The position numbers were made by a program, and so were the translations under genes. Shown piece after piece: positions 26,585 to 34,887 of a DNA stretch of 64,000 bases. Source of the DNA: Brachybacterium sacelli (GTDB lineage Bacteria > Actinomycetota > Actinomycetes > Actinomycetales > Dermabacteraceae); assembly GCF_017876545.1 (NCBI RefSeq), contig NZ_JAGIOD010000002.1:1178001-1242000 (forward strand), written 5' to 3'. The notes below the pieces were generated by a model, which was not told the DNA's origin, ran no database searches, and saw only the letters and a program-made list of their open reading frames with translations. Position 1 is the stretch's first letter, and every line of letters starts with the position of its first letter.

Positions 26585-27538
26585 ATGCGGGTGGGGACAT
26601 GGAACGTGGAGAACCTGTTCACCCCCGCCGCCGGCACCGGCTACGGGCCGACCGAGAAGGCCGTGTTCGAGGCAAAGATCGCAGGTCTTGCCTCCACGAT
26701 CACCGACGCCGAGTTGGATGTGGTGGCGGTGCAGGAGGTCGGCGACGAGGACGCCTTCACCGCCCTAATCGACGCGCTCGGGTCAGGGTGGGACGGTGAG
26801 CTGTCCACTCGGTTCGCGACCCCGCACACGATCCGTAACGGCATCCTCTCCCGCCTGCCCATCGAGACCGTCAGCGAGCACGAGGCGATCCCCGACGAGC
26901 TGCAAGGCGTCCCGGTCGACGACGCCGGTACGGCGTTGACCGCGATGGGCCGCGGCGCCCTCCACATCCGCGTCACCGCCCGCGGTCAGGCGGTGGACGT
27001 GGTGAGCGTGCACTTGAAGTCCAAGCTCATCACCTACTCCGGTGGCCGGTTCACCCCACGCGACGAGGCCGAGCGCGCCAGATATGCCGCCTACGCGTTG
27101 TATCGGCGGGCGGCCGAGGCCGTCGCCGTGCGCGGTTTCGCCGATGCGCTGATCGACGCCCAGGGCGACGAGAGGCATCTGGTGGTGGCCGGGGACTTCA
27201 ACGACGAAGCGGCCGCGGCGACCACGCAGATTATCCACGGCCCGGCCGGCAGTGAGATCGGCACACCGGGTGAGAACCGTCCCGATCAGGGCGACGCGCA
27301 CCGGTTGTTCAACCTGGCCCCGCTGATCCCCGAAGAGCTGCGGTTCTCCCGCGTCTACCGCGGCCGCGGCGAGCTGATCGACCACCTGTTCGTCACCAAC
27401 GCCACCCGCCAGGCCGTCACCGACGCCACCACCCTCACCGGCGGCGAACCCCTGCCCTCCATCGACGACACCCCCACGACCCGGCGTGATTCGCCGTACT
27501 CCGACCACGCCCTGGTGGTCGCCACCCTCGACCTGTAG
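26585..27538 (+). CDS. Endonuclease/exonuclease/phosphatase family protein
   Basis: A 317-residue EEP-fold hydrolase. MRVGTWNVENLF (metal-site Asn), VVAVQEVGD (metal-site Glu), VVSVHLKSKL, the LVVAGDFNDE catalytic Asp/Asn motif and the terminal PYSDHALVV His are all in order, so it looks active. It may hydrolyse DNA, RNA or phosphoesters. It is on the plus strand inside an otherwise minus-strand transfer cluster and ends 3 bp from the virB4 stop, which marks it as inserted cargo. GTG at 26579 is an alternative start. No signal peptide is visible. Confidence 0.85.
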   Translation: MRVGTWNVENLFTPAAGTGYGPTEKAVFEAKIAGLASTITDAELDVVAVQEVGDEDAFTALIDALGSGWDGELSTRFATPHTIRNGILSRLPIETVSEHEAIPDELQGVPVDDAGTALTAMGRGALHIRVTARGQAVDVVSVHLKSKLITYSGGRFTPRDEAERARYAAYALYRRAAEAVAVRGFADALIDAQGDERHLVVAGDFNDEAAAATTQIIHGPAGSEIGTPGENRPDQGDAHRLFNLAPLIPEELRFSRVYRGRGELIDHLFVTNATRQAVTDATTLTGGEPLPSIDDTPTTRRDSPYSDHALVVATLDL

Positions 27539-27541
27539 ACC

Positions 27542-29035
27542 TCAGGCGGGATTCTGAACGCCGGTATAGCGCTGGTCCGTCCGGAAGAGTTCCAGCTCAG
27601 CGGGATGCAACTGGTGCTGGGTCACGAAGCTCCTGGCCTTGATCCGCCACAACCCCTGACCCACGCCGAGGGACGGGAGCAGCTTCTGCTCGGTGCCGGT
27701 CAGTCCGAGCGCGGTGGCGGTGGGGCCGAGCTGGTCGGACTCCTGCCGGTACACGATCCGCGTCTCCGCATTCGCCAACAGGCTGTTGGCGAGAGAGCGC
27801 ATCGCTGAGCCGACGTCACCGACGTTGTCCAGGTCGGAGAGCTTGTGGAAGATCAGCATGTTCGCGATCCCGTAATGCCGCGCCAGCCGCCAGTGCGCAT
27901 CCATCCGCTTCAACAACGCCGGGTGGGACATCAGCCGCCAGGCCTCGTCATAGATCACCCACCGCTGCCCACCGTTTGGGTCGAGCAGCGCTGACTCCAT
28001 CCACGCCGACGAGCAGGTCATCAGCACCGAGATGAGCGTGCTGTTCTCGGTGACCCGCGACAGATCGAGGCTGATCATCGGCAACGACGGATCGAAGGCG
28101 ACGGTGGAGGGGCCGTCGAAGAGTCCTTGGAGGTCGCCGGCAACAAGCCTGCGCAGGGCGTGTCCGACGAGCCGGCCGTCCTCTGCGAGACGCCCGCCCG
28201 TGTCGCCGGTGGGGTTGAGGATGTGGTCGACGACGGTGGGCAGGATCGGCACGTCGTTCTCCCGCACCGTGGCAGTCAACGCGAGGTCGATCGCGGTGTG
28301 CTCCAACGGCGTGAGCCCTCGCGCCAGCACCGTCTCAGCCAGCGCGCCGATGAGGTCACGGCGACGGGAGGCCACGGTCGTCTTCCACTGCTCATCGGTT
28401 AGCCCGCCGGGGCGGTGTCCTTCGTCGAGGGGGTTGAGGCGAGTGTTGAGGCCGTGGCCGAGGACGATCGCGCGTCCGCCGACTGCCTCGGCCACGGCGG
28501 TGTGTTCGCCTTTCGGGTCGCCGGGGACGTAGACGCGGCGCCCGAACGGCAGGCTGCGCGTGTAGAGGGACTTGGCGAGGGAGGACTTTCCAGAGCCGAC
28601 GATGCCAGCGAGCACCACGTTGGGTGCGGTGATGATGCCGCGGGCGTACAAGACCCAGGGGTCGTAGACGAACGATCCGCCGGAGTAGAGGTCTTGGCCG
28701 ACGAACACCCCGTCGGAGCCGAGCCCGCCTTCGGCGACGAACGGATACGCCCCCGCCAATGTCGCCGAGGTGTCCTGATGGCGCGGGAGCCGGAACCGGC
28801 CCGGTAACCTGAGCGCTGCGGGGCCGGGTTCGCCGGCGGCGGGCAGGTAGCGGGTGGCGCGGCGTTCGGCGCGCTCAGCGTCCGCCTTCGCGCGTGTGGC
28901 GGCCTTGTCGGCGGCGTCCTGCTCGACCTGAAGCCTCGCCGCTGCCTTTCGGCGCTGCTTGCGCAGCTGGCGGCGCTCCTTCGCGGGGGCGACGAGAACC
29001 GATGTGTGCAGCCGCTCCCGTTCGGCGCCGGTCAC
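27542..29035 (-). CDS. VirB4-type conjugation ATPase
   Basis: A 497-residue VirB4/TraC/ConE-type ATPase that powers pilus or channel assembly. The N-terminus is a basic coiled coil (RRQLRKQRRKAAARLQ). Walker A is GIVGSGKS at about residues 144-151, followed by YVPGDPKGEHTAVAEAVGG. Walker B is RWVIYDEAWRLM, and the C-terminal motif GLWRIKARSFVTQHQLHP is typical. It lacks the long N-terminal domain of proteobacterial VirB4; the SCO6880-family protein upstream may supply that part. The GTG start overlaps the preceding gene by 4 bp. Confidence 0.9.
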   Translation of the reverse strand: MTGAERERLHTSVLVAPAKERRQLRKQRRKAAARLQVEQDAADKAATRAKADAERAERRATRYLPAAGEPGPAALRLPGRFRLPRHQDTSATLAGAYPFVAEGGLGSDGVFVGQDLYSGGSFVYDPWVLYARGIITAPNVVLAGIVGSGKSSLAKSLYTRSLPFGRRVYVPGDPKGEHTAVAEAVGGRAIVLGHGLNTRLNPLDEGHRPGGLTDEQWKTTVASRRRDLIGALAETVLARGLTPLEHTAIDLALTATVRENDVPILPTVVDHILNPTGDTGGRLAEDGRLVGHALRRLVAGDLQGLFDGPSTVAFDPSLPMISLDLSRVTENSTLISVLMTCSSAWMESALLDPNGGQRWVIYDEAWRLMSHPALLKRMDAHWRLARHYGIANMLIFHKLSDLDNVGDVGSAMRSLANSLLANAETRIVYRQESDQLGPTATALGLTGTEQKLLPSLGVGQGLWRIKARSFVTQHQLHPAELELFRTDQRYTGVQNPA

Positions 29036-30267
29036 AGCGACAACCCCCGCGGGGAACCGGTGGAAGCGCTGGCTGGGCCGGCGTACCAGTCTCGGTCCGG
29101 GCCGAGGGCAGCGCCCCGGGCAGCCGACGCATCACGAGCCGGTGCGGGGTCCCGGTGTGGCTGCTCGTTGACGACCGCCGAGGGCGGCCGCTCGACCTCG
29201 TGCAGTGCGGGGTCTGGTGGGGTGTCGAACTCGCGGTACAGGCCCACATGCCCCAGGGCGTGGTTGTAGGTCAGCGCGTACCCCGCGGCAGTGACGGTCC
29301 GGTCGGTGCCGCTCGCTGGCGGCTGGTCGTCGTGGACGTAGCCGTTCTCCAACGCCGCGGCGGTGGTCTCGTCGCCGTAGTCCCAACTCTTGAGGTTTTC
29401 GATGGCGGCGTCGGCGCCGTCGCGGTCGATCAGATCGAGCATCGCATCGGCCTCCTCGCCCTGGAGGAAGGCCACGTCGAGCCAGCGCCTCCCCACCTGC
29501 GCGGGTCCGGCGACGCGCCCGGTGGGGTCGTGCTCGATCAGCTCGGCCAGGGCGTCCGTGCTGATGCGTGCGGCCTCGGCCACCCACGCCGGGAACAGAC
29601 CCTCGTGCTCCGGGCTGCTGCCGGGATGGTCGAGTGCGTACTGGCGAGCCTCACCCGCCGCGCTCAGGAAGGTCGCGAGGTCACGGAACGCGCGGTTGGG
29701 GTCGACGGGGGTGCCGGCGCCGGTGAACAGGTCTCGGCCCGCCACTGCTTCGCCGGTACTGGTGTCGGCGATCCGGTAGGCGTAGCGCTGATGCTCACCC
29801 ACCGGCGCATCCGGCAACACCGTCAACGCGAGCGACCCCGCCTGCACGGTCGTGGTCGCGGGGTCGCCACGGAGCCGGGCGGCCAGCCGTTCTCGGGCGG
29901 CGTCTCGGTCGACGACCGGTTCGGGGTGCCAGGCGATCCTCCCGGAGTGGGAGAACGCCGTGTCGAGCCGGTCGTAAGCCTGATCGAGCAGCGTGCCGGC
30001 CTGGTGCAGCTCATCGGCCGCAGCCAGCGCGGACGTCGCGCCCGCGGCGGGGTTGCCGTCATCGTCGAACGCCCGATCCCGCGCGTTCAGGTGGGTGGTG
30101 GCGAGGTGGTCGAGGATTTGACGCAGCGACCGAACCCCCGCTACGAGGTCACCAAACACCCGGTAGGTGTCGGCCGGGTCATCGAACACGCGGGAGGCGT
30201 GGGCCAGGCCCCGCAGCGCCTCGGAGGCTTCGGCCGCATCAGCGAGCGGGTCGTGGAAGGTGGGCAT
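29032..30267 (-). CDS. ICE protein between virB4 and SCO6880 genes
   Basis: A 411-residue acidic, Ala/Asp-rich soluble protein. Residues 1-110 are helical (EALRGLAHASRVFDDPADTYRVFGDL, DELHQAGTLLDQAYDRL). The region near residues 140-170 (TVQAGSLALTVLPDAPVG) looks beta-rich, and the C-terminus is disordered and ends SPRGLSL. GGAGG lies 6 bp before ATG 30267. It is found with virB4 in actinobacterial elements, but no enzymatic motif was recognised. A leader with a strong hairpin precedes it. Confidence 0.7.
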   Translation of the reverse strand: MPTFHDPLADAAEASEALRGLAHASRVFDDPADTYRVFGDLVAGVRSLRQILDHLATTHLNARDRAFDDDGNPAAGATSALAAADELHQAGTLLDQAYDRLDTAFSHSGRIAWHPEPVVDRDAARERLAARLRGDPATTTVQAGSLALTVLPDAPVGEHQRYAYRIADTSTGEAVAGRDLFTGAGTPVDPNRAFRDLATFLSAAGEARQYALDHPGSSPEHEGLFPAWVAEAARISTDALAELIEHDPTGRVAGPAQVGRRWLDVAFLQGEEADAMLDLIDRDGADAAIENLKSWDYGDETTAAALENGYVHDDQPPASGTDRTVTAAGYALTYNHALGHVGLYREFDTPPDPALHEVERPPSAVVNEQPHRDPAPARDASAARGAALGPDRDWYAGPASASTGSPRGLSL

Positions 30268-30298
30268 CACAGCCTCCAAGGCATGGCGCGCGAACAGA

Positions 30299-30332
30299 GA
30301 GGGGCGAGCCCGGCAGTTCGGGCTCGCCCCTC
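30299..30332 (-). promoter_or_regulatory. Perfect 14-bp hairpin in the leader of the 411-residue gene
   Basis: Bases 30299-30312 and 30319-30332 are perfectly complementary around a 6-nt loop (GCAGTT as read on the plus strand). It lies between the GTGCACCTG element (GTG at 30340) and the gene start at 30267. It could end the upstream T4SS transcript or act as an attenuator. The short frame from 30340 (MHLRGEPELPGSPLS...) passes through the hairpin, so ribosomes on it would melt the structure. Confidence 0.6.
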
Positions 30333-30389
30333 AGGTGCACGCACCACGCCACCGCCTTGACTGGGTCGGGGGCCGGCGCCTGTGCGCGA

Positions 30390-31862
30390 TCAGACGCGAC
30401 GGCACAACGGCAGTGCAGCGGCGGTGAACGCCGCAGCCTGCTGGCCCACCAGGAGCCGGGTCTCGCAGGAGGCTTGGATGGCGGCCTGCTCGATCGCTGC
30501 CACCCCGGCCTCAAGTTCCTCGACGGTGGGCGCGGAGACACTGAGGAGGCCGGTGTAGCGCAGGACGCCGTGGCCGGCGGTCAGGTCGGCTTCCTGCTGG
30601 AGCACGTCCTGATACTCCGCGGTCTGGGCGGCGTCTTCGATCTGCCCGATCTTCGCCCGCTGCGCGGCATCGGAGATGTGCTCGACCTTCTTCTTGCGGA
30701 TATCCCTGGCGGCCTGGTCGGAGCGCATCGGGGTGCAGATCAGCGAGAACGACCGCTGAATCCCGGTCGACAAGAGCACCGGCGACAAGAAGCCGGGATA
30801 GACCAGCGAGCGGGGCCACTCGGAGACCCAGAGCACGGCGTGGTGGGCGGAGTCGGTGCGCAGCCGGGTCCAGGACTCGTTGACCGCGACCGGCCCGGCG
30901 GTGGCGAGGGACTGGCCGAGTTCGCCGTGGCGTTCCAGGGTGGCGGCGATGGCCGGGTCGTACGCGCTGCGGAGGATGACGGCGATCTCGCCTGGGCTCA
31001 GCCATCCCGAGGGCGTCAGGTCGGCCGAGCGGAGCGCCGCGACCAAAGTGGACATCTCTTGGCGGAGCACGGCGGCGGCACCCCGGATGCCGCCGCCGGC
31101 GGTTCTGATCTGCCGTGCGGCGTTCTTCATGTCCAGCGCCAGGCTCAGGGTGGTGGCGTGGCGTTCGCCGGCGGGTCCGGCGCGGTCGATCAGCTGGGAG
31201 TAGGTGGTCGCGGCCCAAGTGTCGTCGGCGGTGCCGTGGGCGGCCCACCATTCGGCCAGTCCGGTGCCGGAGTCCGGCAGGGTGCGTTCGAGGACTTGGA
31301 GGGTGGCGATGCGCCCGGAGCGGCAGACGGTGGCCAGGACGCGGCCCCAGGAGGTGACCCGCCGTTCCTGCTCGCCGGGGTCGAGGAGCACGAACGCCGG
31401 ATGGGACACCTCGCAGACCACGGTGAGGGTCTGGGCGTGGGGGTCGTGGATCATCCCGGCGTTCGTTTCGGGGTCGGTGTATTCGCGCAGTCGCCCCATG
31501 TCACCGGGCAGAGCGAGGGTGCCGACCGGCCGGGGTGTGACGACTCGGCGACGGTAGAGGAGTTGTCCGCCGGTCGAACGCCAGAGCCACCAGAACGCGA
31601 CCGGCAGCCACTCCACCGCCGGGCGTCCGGCGATGGGTATCCACGTCAAGGCGGCGGCCACGACCCAGATGGGTGCGGTGTAGGCGAGGAGGATGCCGCC
31701 CCCGGCGTAGAGAGCTCCGACGATGGACAGGATGCCGGTGGCGAGGGTGATGAGCTGCGACAGGGACAGCCCCAACAACACCCCGCGGCGGGTGAGGCGG
31801 GAGAACTTCACCGGCACCAGCTCCGCCGAAGATGCGGAGGGCTCGTTCTGCTTGGTAGGCAC
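30390..31862 (-). CDS. SCO6880-family conjugation membrane protein
   Basis: A 490-residue protein of the SCO6880 family, a constant part of actinobacterial type IV transfer systems. Two hydrophobic stretches at about residues 28-50 and 55-77 anchor it in the membrane (PrgI/VirB3-like position), and a long cytoplasmic domain follows (DMGRLREYTDPETNAGMIHD, ESWTRLRTDSAHHAVLWVSEWPR). It is thought to replace the VirB3 and N-terminal VirB4 functions. GTG start with AAGGAG at proper spacing. It follows the VirB6-like gene by 6 bp. Confidence 0.85.
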   Translation of the reverse strand: MPTKQNEPSASSAELVPVKFSRLTRRGVLLGLSLSQLITLATGILSIVGALYAGGGILLAYTAPIWVVAAALTWIPIAGRPAVEWLPVAFWWLWRSTGGQLLYRRRVVTPRPVGTLALPGDMGRLREYTDPETNAGMIHDPHAQTLTVVCEVSHPAFVLLDPGEQERRVTSWGRVLATVCRSGRIATLQVLERTLPDSGTGLAEWWAAHGTADDTWAATTYSQLIDRAGPAGERHATTLSLALDMKNAARQIRTAGGGIRGAAAVLRQEMSTLVAALRSADLTPSGWLSPGEIAVILRSAYDPAIAATLERHGELGQSLATAGPVAVNESWTRLRTDSAHHAVLWVSEWPRSLVYPGFLSPVLLSTGIQRSFSLICTPMRSDQAARDIRKKKVEHISDAAQRAKIGQIEDAAQTAEYQDVLQQEADLTAGHGVLRYTGLLSVSAPTVEELEAGVAAIEQAAIQASCETRLLVGQQAAAFTAAALPLCRRV

Positions 31863-31868
31863 GGTGGC

Positions 31869-33323
31869 TCACTCCTTCCCGGTGGGCTTGGAGGCAGGCG
31901 GCGGTGGCTGCTTCGTCGGACGCGACTCCGACTGCGACGGCCCGCCGGTTGGTGGTTTCGGTGCCGGCGTTGACGGCGGTGGCGCCTGCGCGGCCGGTGG
32001 GGTGCTGCCGGCCTGTCCGGCGGAGTCGGCGGCGGCCTCGCCCTGCCCACCGAGTGCCTTGCCGGCCTTGGGTCCGGCGGTCGCGGCGTCCTTGGCGACC
32101 TTCGCCACCACCACGGCCGCGGCTGCGGGACCAGCCGCCGCAGCGCCGGCCCCAGCACCGGCGCCCGCGCCTGCTCCACCGCTTGCCCCGGCACCGGCGC
32201 CGCTGCTCGCGGCCGCCTTGCCACCACCGGCCCCGGCCGAGCCAGCAGTGCCGCTGGATGCCTGAGGCTTCGGGTCTTTGGGCTCCGGTGGCTTCTTCCC
32301 ACCACCACCGTCGCCGTTCCCGCCGCCTCCACCACCAGACTTGCCGCTGCTGTCATCGAGGATCTTCTTCGGCTCGTTCCCGCCCTGCGGCTTGGCGGGG
32401 GTGGGGACGGGCCTGTTGAGGGCGTTCTTGGCGTCCTGCTCCGAGCCGATGGCGTGATACATGTCGAACCCGACGAAGCTCAAGAACTTGTAGGTCAGGT
32501 AGGGGGCGAAGGCGGCCATGGCCATCAGCACGATCCCGGCGATCGGGTCCGCCACGGAGGACAGGTCCCCATCGATCGGTGCGCTGACTTGGGTGATGGC
32601 GACCAGGAACATCACGACCAGGACGAGCTTGGAGACGATGAGGGCGATGACGAACATCGCCCACTTGCTGATCCACCCCTTCGTCGCATCCCACGACGCC
32701 CCGGAGAACGCCAGCGGGGCGAGCACGATCGCGACCAGCAGCAGCGCCTTCCGCACCAGAAGACTGAGCCAGACGATGGCGGCTGCGCTGATGGCGAGGC
32801 CGGCGAGGAAGATCGTGATGATCGCACCGACCCCCGGGGCGGCGATGTTGATCCCCACCAACCCGGCAGCGAGCAAGGTGATCTTGTCGCCCATCGACTC
32901 GGTGGTTTCGCCGGCGGCCTGGATGATCCCGATACAGAGCTGATCGACGATCTCCAACGACAGCGCGGTCAGGGTGATGACCACGAACGACCCCAGCACG
33001 GACTTCGCGAGCCCGAGTGCGGCTCGGGACAGTGCGGTGGGGTCGCGGCGGATCAGCCCGGTGATGAGTTGGAGGCAGAAGAACAGCAGCATCACGAACA
33101 CGGCGATGCCGAACAGGATGTTGTAGACCGCCACATACTCATCGCTGGTGACGTCCACGAGGGTGGTGGTGTCGAAGACGCTCCAGACGGCCTCGAACAG
33201 CCAGCCCGCGGCAGCACCCATGGCCTGAGCGAGCCAGTCGAACGGTGCCGCAACCAGGCTGGCGGCGGCTTCTCCCGCGGTATCGCAGACCGAGGAGATG
33301 ATGGGGACATCGCATACGCCCAC
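31869..33323 (-). CDS. VirB6/TrbL-like multi-spanning channel protein
   Basis: A 484-residue polytopic membrane protein. About seven hydrophobic helices lie in residues 60-300 (VYNILFGIAVFVMLLFFCLQLITG, VLGSFVVITLTALSLEIV, IITIFLAGLAISAAAIVWLSLLV, and others). The last 160 residues are a disordered Gly/Pro/Ala/Lys-rich tail with runs such as GGGGGG and repeated AGAGAGA. Topology and position fit VirB6/TrbL, the inner-membrane channel. GTG at 33323 was chosen because AGGGAG lies at a good distance; GTG 33332 sits directly on it. Confidence 0.8.
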   Translation of the reverse strand: MGVCDVPIISSVCDTAGEAAASLVAAPFDWLAQAMGAAAGWLFEAVWSVFDTTTLVDVTSDEYVAVYNILFGIAVFVMLLFFCLQLITGLIRRDPTALSRAALGLAKSVLGSFVVITLTALSLEIVDQLCIGIIQAAGETTESMGDKITLLAAGLVGINIAAPGVGAIITIFLAGLAISAAAIVWLSLLVRKALLLVAIVLAPLAFSGASWDATKGWISKWAMFVIALIVSKLVLVVMFLVAITQVSAPIDGDLSSVADPIAGIVLMAMAAFAPYLTYKFLSFVGFDMYHAIGSEQDAKNALNRPVPTPAKPQGGNEPKKILDDSSGKSGGGGGGNGDGGGGKKPPEPKDPKPQASSGTAGSAGAGGGKAAASSGAGAGASGGAGAGAGAGAGAAAAGPAAAAVVVAKVAKDAATAGPKAGKALGGQGEAAADSAGQAGSTPPAAQAPPPSTPAPKPPTGGPSQSESRPTKQPPPPASKPTGKE

Positions 33324-33363
33324 CGCAATCACTCCCTATGCAGAGTCGAAGGGTTGGGCGGGA

Positions 33364-33705
33364 TCAGACCTGCTGGCCGACGTCCCAGAAGAAGTTGATC
33401 AACGTGACGCTGGCGCCACAGATCACGGCGGCACCGCAGGAGACGAGGACGCCGATCTTGCCCCGGCCGGCGAGGTGGGGGTTGCTGGAGTTGGCGCCGA
33501 AGCCCCACACGATCGCGCTGATGATCAGGGCCAAGACGCTGAGGATGAGACCGATGGTCATCACCGCGCCGACGATCGTGCGCAGCTGGCTAATGCCCGG
33601 CAGTCCCGTGTCGTTGGGGTCGATGGTGATATCCATCGGCAGCACCACCGGCCACGTTGTGGCGGCAGCGGAGGTGGTTTCGGTGATCAGGCTCAGGACG
33701 GTCAT
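33364..33705 (-). CDS. Pilin-like two-TM conjugation protein, copy 1
   Basis: A 113-residue protein with an extracytoplasmic N-terminal part and two membrane helices (about residues 48-70 and 88-106), ending FFWDVGQQV. Shape and place match the DUF6112/VirB2-like proteins of actinobacterial transfer systems. It is paralogous to the next upstream protein, which ends LIDLGQQI. AAGGAG lies upstream of the ATG. A 19-residue leader ORF overlaps its start by 4 bp. Confidence 0.78.
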   Translation of the reverse strand: MTVLSLITETTSAAATTWPVVLPMDITIDPNDTGLPGISQLRTIVGAVMTIGLILSVLALIISAIVWGFGANSSNPHLAGRGKIGVLVSCGAAVICGASVTLINFFWDVGQQV

Positions 33706-33761
33706 GGCGGGGTGCTCCTTCGGGCATCGGCGAGATGGGGGTTCTCGCCGACCAGGTGCAC
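33702..33761 (-). CDS. Putative coupled leader peptide MHLVGENPHLADARRSTPP
   Basis: GTG at 33761, part of the recurring GTGCACCTG element, opens a 19-residue frame whose TGA overlaps the ATG of the pilin-like gene as ATGA. The Shine-Dalgarno of the downstream gene (AAGGAG) lies inside this frame. That arrangement suits translational coupling. There is no direct proof that it is translated, and no clear ribosome-binding site of its own was seen, which would fit a leaderless transcript. Confidence 0.45.
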   Translation of the reverse strand: MHLVGENPHLADARRSTPP

Positions 33762-33813
33762 CGCCCGCCCCACACAGTCGAAGCCGATGAGGGGTCCGCT
33801 GGTGGGGCGGGGT

Positions 33814-34080
33814 TCAGATTTGCTGGCCGAGGTCGATCAGCCAGTTCAACCACGCCACCCCACCGCCGGCCAAGACCGCGGCACCCAGGGCGGTCCAGGC
33901 GCCGATCCTGGCTTTGGTGGCGGCGGCGTGGTGGCCGTTCGCGGTCGACAGTGCCCACACGATGGCGCAGACGATCAACATCAGCACGGCGATGATAAGC
34001 ACGAAGGTCAGCAGGGCACCGATGACCTCGCGCAGGTCACCGATGCCACCGAGGCCGTCGAAGTCGGGAAACACATCCAT
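33814..34080 (-). CDS. Pilin-like two-TM conjugation protein, copy 2
   Basis: An 88-residue paralogue of the downstream 113-residue protein, with helices at about residues 20-43 and 62-80 and the shared ending WLIDLGQQI. The N-terminus MDVFPDFDGLGGIGDLREVIGA matches DPNDTGLPGISQLRTIVGA of copy 1. It is the first gene of the transfer block reading leftward from the divergent region 34081-34195. Two related small subunits may form a mixed pilus or channel. Confidence 0.75.
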   Translation of the reverse strand: MDVFPDFDGLGGIGDLREVIGALLTFVLIIAVLMLIVCAIVWALSTANGHHAAATKARIGAWTALGAAVLAGGGVAWLNWLIDLGQQI

Positions 34081-34106
34081 GACGACTCAGCTCCCAACCG
34101 GTGCTA

Positions 34107-34152
34107 GCAATTATTCGAAGCGTTCGAAATGTCCATGCTGACGAGGTGCGTC
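34107..34152. repeat. Direct repeat A with two TTCGAA sites
   Basis: An imperfect repeat of about 45 bp shared with 34672-34715. It contains ATTCGAAGCGTTCGAAAT, two TTCGAA palindromes, and ends with the recurring GAGGTGCGT element (34143-34151). It lies between divergent genes (34080 leftward and 34196 rightward), a good place for an operator. Confidence 0.6.
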
Positions 34153-34195
34153 GGCCGTGTCGGGTGGTCGACTGGGCAGCGGTTAGCGTTGAAGT

Positions 34196-34642
34196 GTGGA
34201 CGTCTGGACCGACGAACCGGGTGTGGTGGAGCTACCTGATGGGCGACGCATCCGTGGCACCGGGGTGCGCAAGCCGCGCGGGGACGTGCCCGCCCCGGAC
34301 TTCGCGGTCTATCTGCTTCGCCGCGACTCAGCGCCCATGCCTTGGCCTCATCGCTGGGTCCGCTGGCGAGACTTCCGATTGCCCGACTCGACCGAGGATG
34401 CGGTGGTGGCATTGCGTGAGGCATGGGAACGTGCCAGTGAGCAGCGTGTCGAGATCGCCTGTGGTCGCGGCATCGGGCGGACCGGGACGGCTCTTGCCCT
34501 GCTGGCGACCATGAGTGGTGCCGTACCGGAGGACACAATGGCATGGGTCCGTGCTCAGTATCACCGGCGTGCCGTCGAGACTCGGAAACAACGCCGCTGG
34601 GTTGAGACAACCGCGGCTTCGTTTCATGCAGAGAGTGACTGA
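34196..34642 (+). CDS. Protein-tyrosine-phosphatase-like protein
   Basis: A 148-residue protein with the signature CGRGIGRTGTALALL near residue 88, matching the Cys-x5-Arg active site of dual-specificity and tyrosine phosphatases (CxxGxGRTG type). An upstream conserved Asp candidate lies in WRDFRLPDS. Size and motif suggest an active small phosphatase of unknown substrate. It is flanked by imperfect repeats A and B and lies on the plus strand inside the leftward transfer block, so it is accessory cargo. GTG start; GTG 34194 is out of frame. Confidence 0.8.
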   Translation: MDVWTDEPGVVELPDGRRIRGTGVRKPRGDVPAPDFAVYLLRRDSAPMPWPHRWVRWRDFRLPDSTEDAVVALREAWERASEQRVEIACGRGIGRTGTALALLATMSGAVPEDTMAWVRAQYHRRAVETRKQRRWVETTAASFHAESD

Positions 34643-34671
34643 ATCTGCCAGGCGCTAGTCAACCAGCGTAG

Positions 34672-34715
34672 GCAAGTATTCAAGACGTTCGAAATCCACG
34701 TCATTCAGGTGCGTC
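34672..34715. repeat. Direct repeat B, partner of 34107-34152
   Basis: GCAAGTATTCAAGACGTTCG and the following bases match repeat A with a small gap, ending in CAGGTGCGT (34706-34714). One of the two TTCGAA sites is degenerate here. The repeats flank the phosphatase gene in direct orientation, as left by a duplication or an insertion of that gene. Confidence 0.6.
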
Positions 34716-34849
34716 AGTCCCTCCCCGAAGAGATCGCTCAGAGGGTTGGGGACATCCGGCGCCCCGCTCCGATGACGCCGATAGCCTTCCTAAACCCCTT
34801 GCCGTCCACTACCTAGTAGTTCGACGGTGCTGGCACTGCGATTCTCCCA

Positions 34850-34878
34850 TTCGAGTCGAGGGCGGTGGAGCATAGACT
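34850..34878 (+). promoter_or_regulatory. Candidate leaderless promoter of the DUF4037 gene
   Basis: TTCGAG (34850-34855) and TAGACT (34873-34878) are 17 bp apart. The ATG at 34888 begins about 9 bp after the -10 box, so the transcript would be almost leaderless, and no Shine-Dalgarno is present. Confidence 0.5.
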
Positions 34879-34887
34879 TGGACGCAT

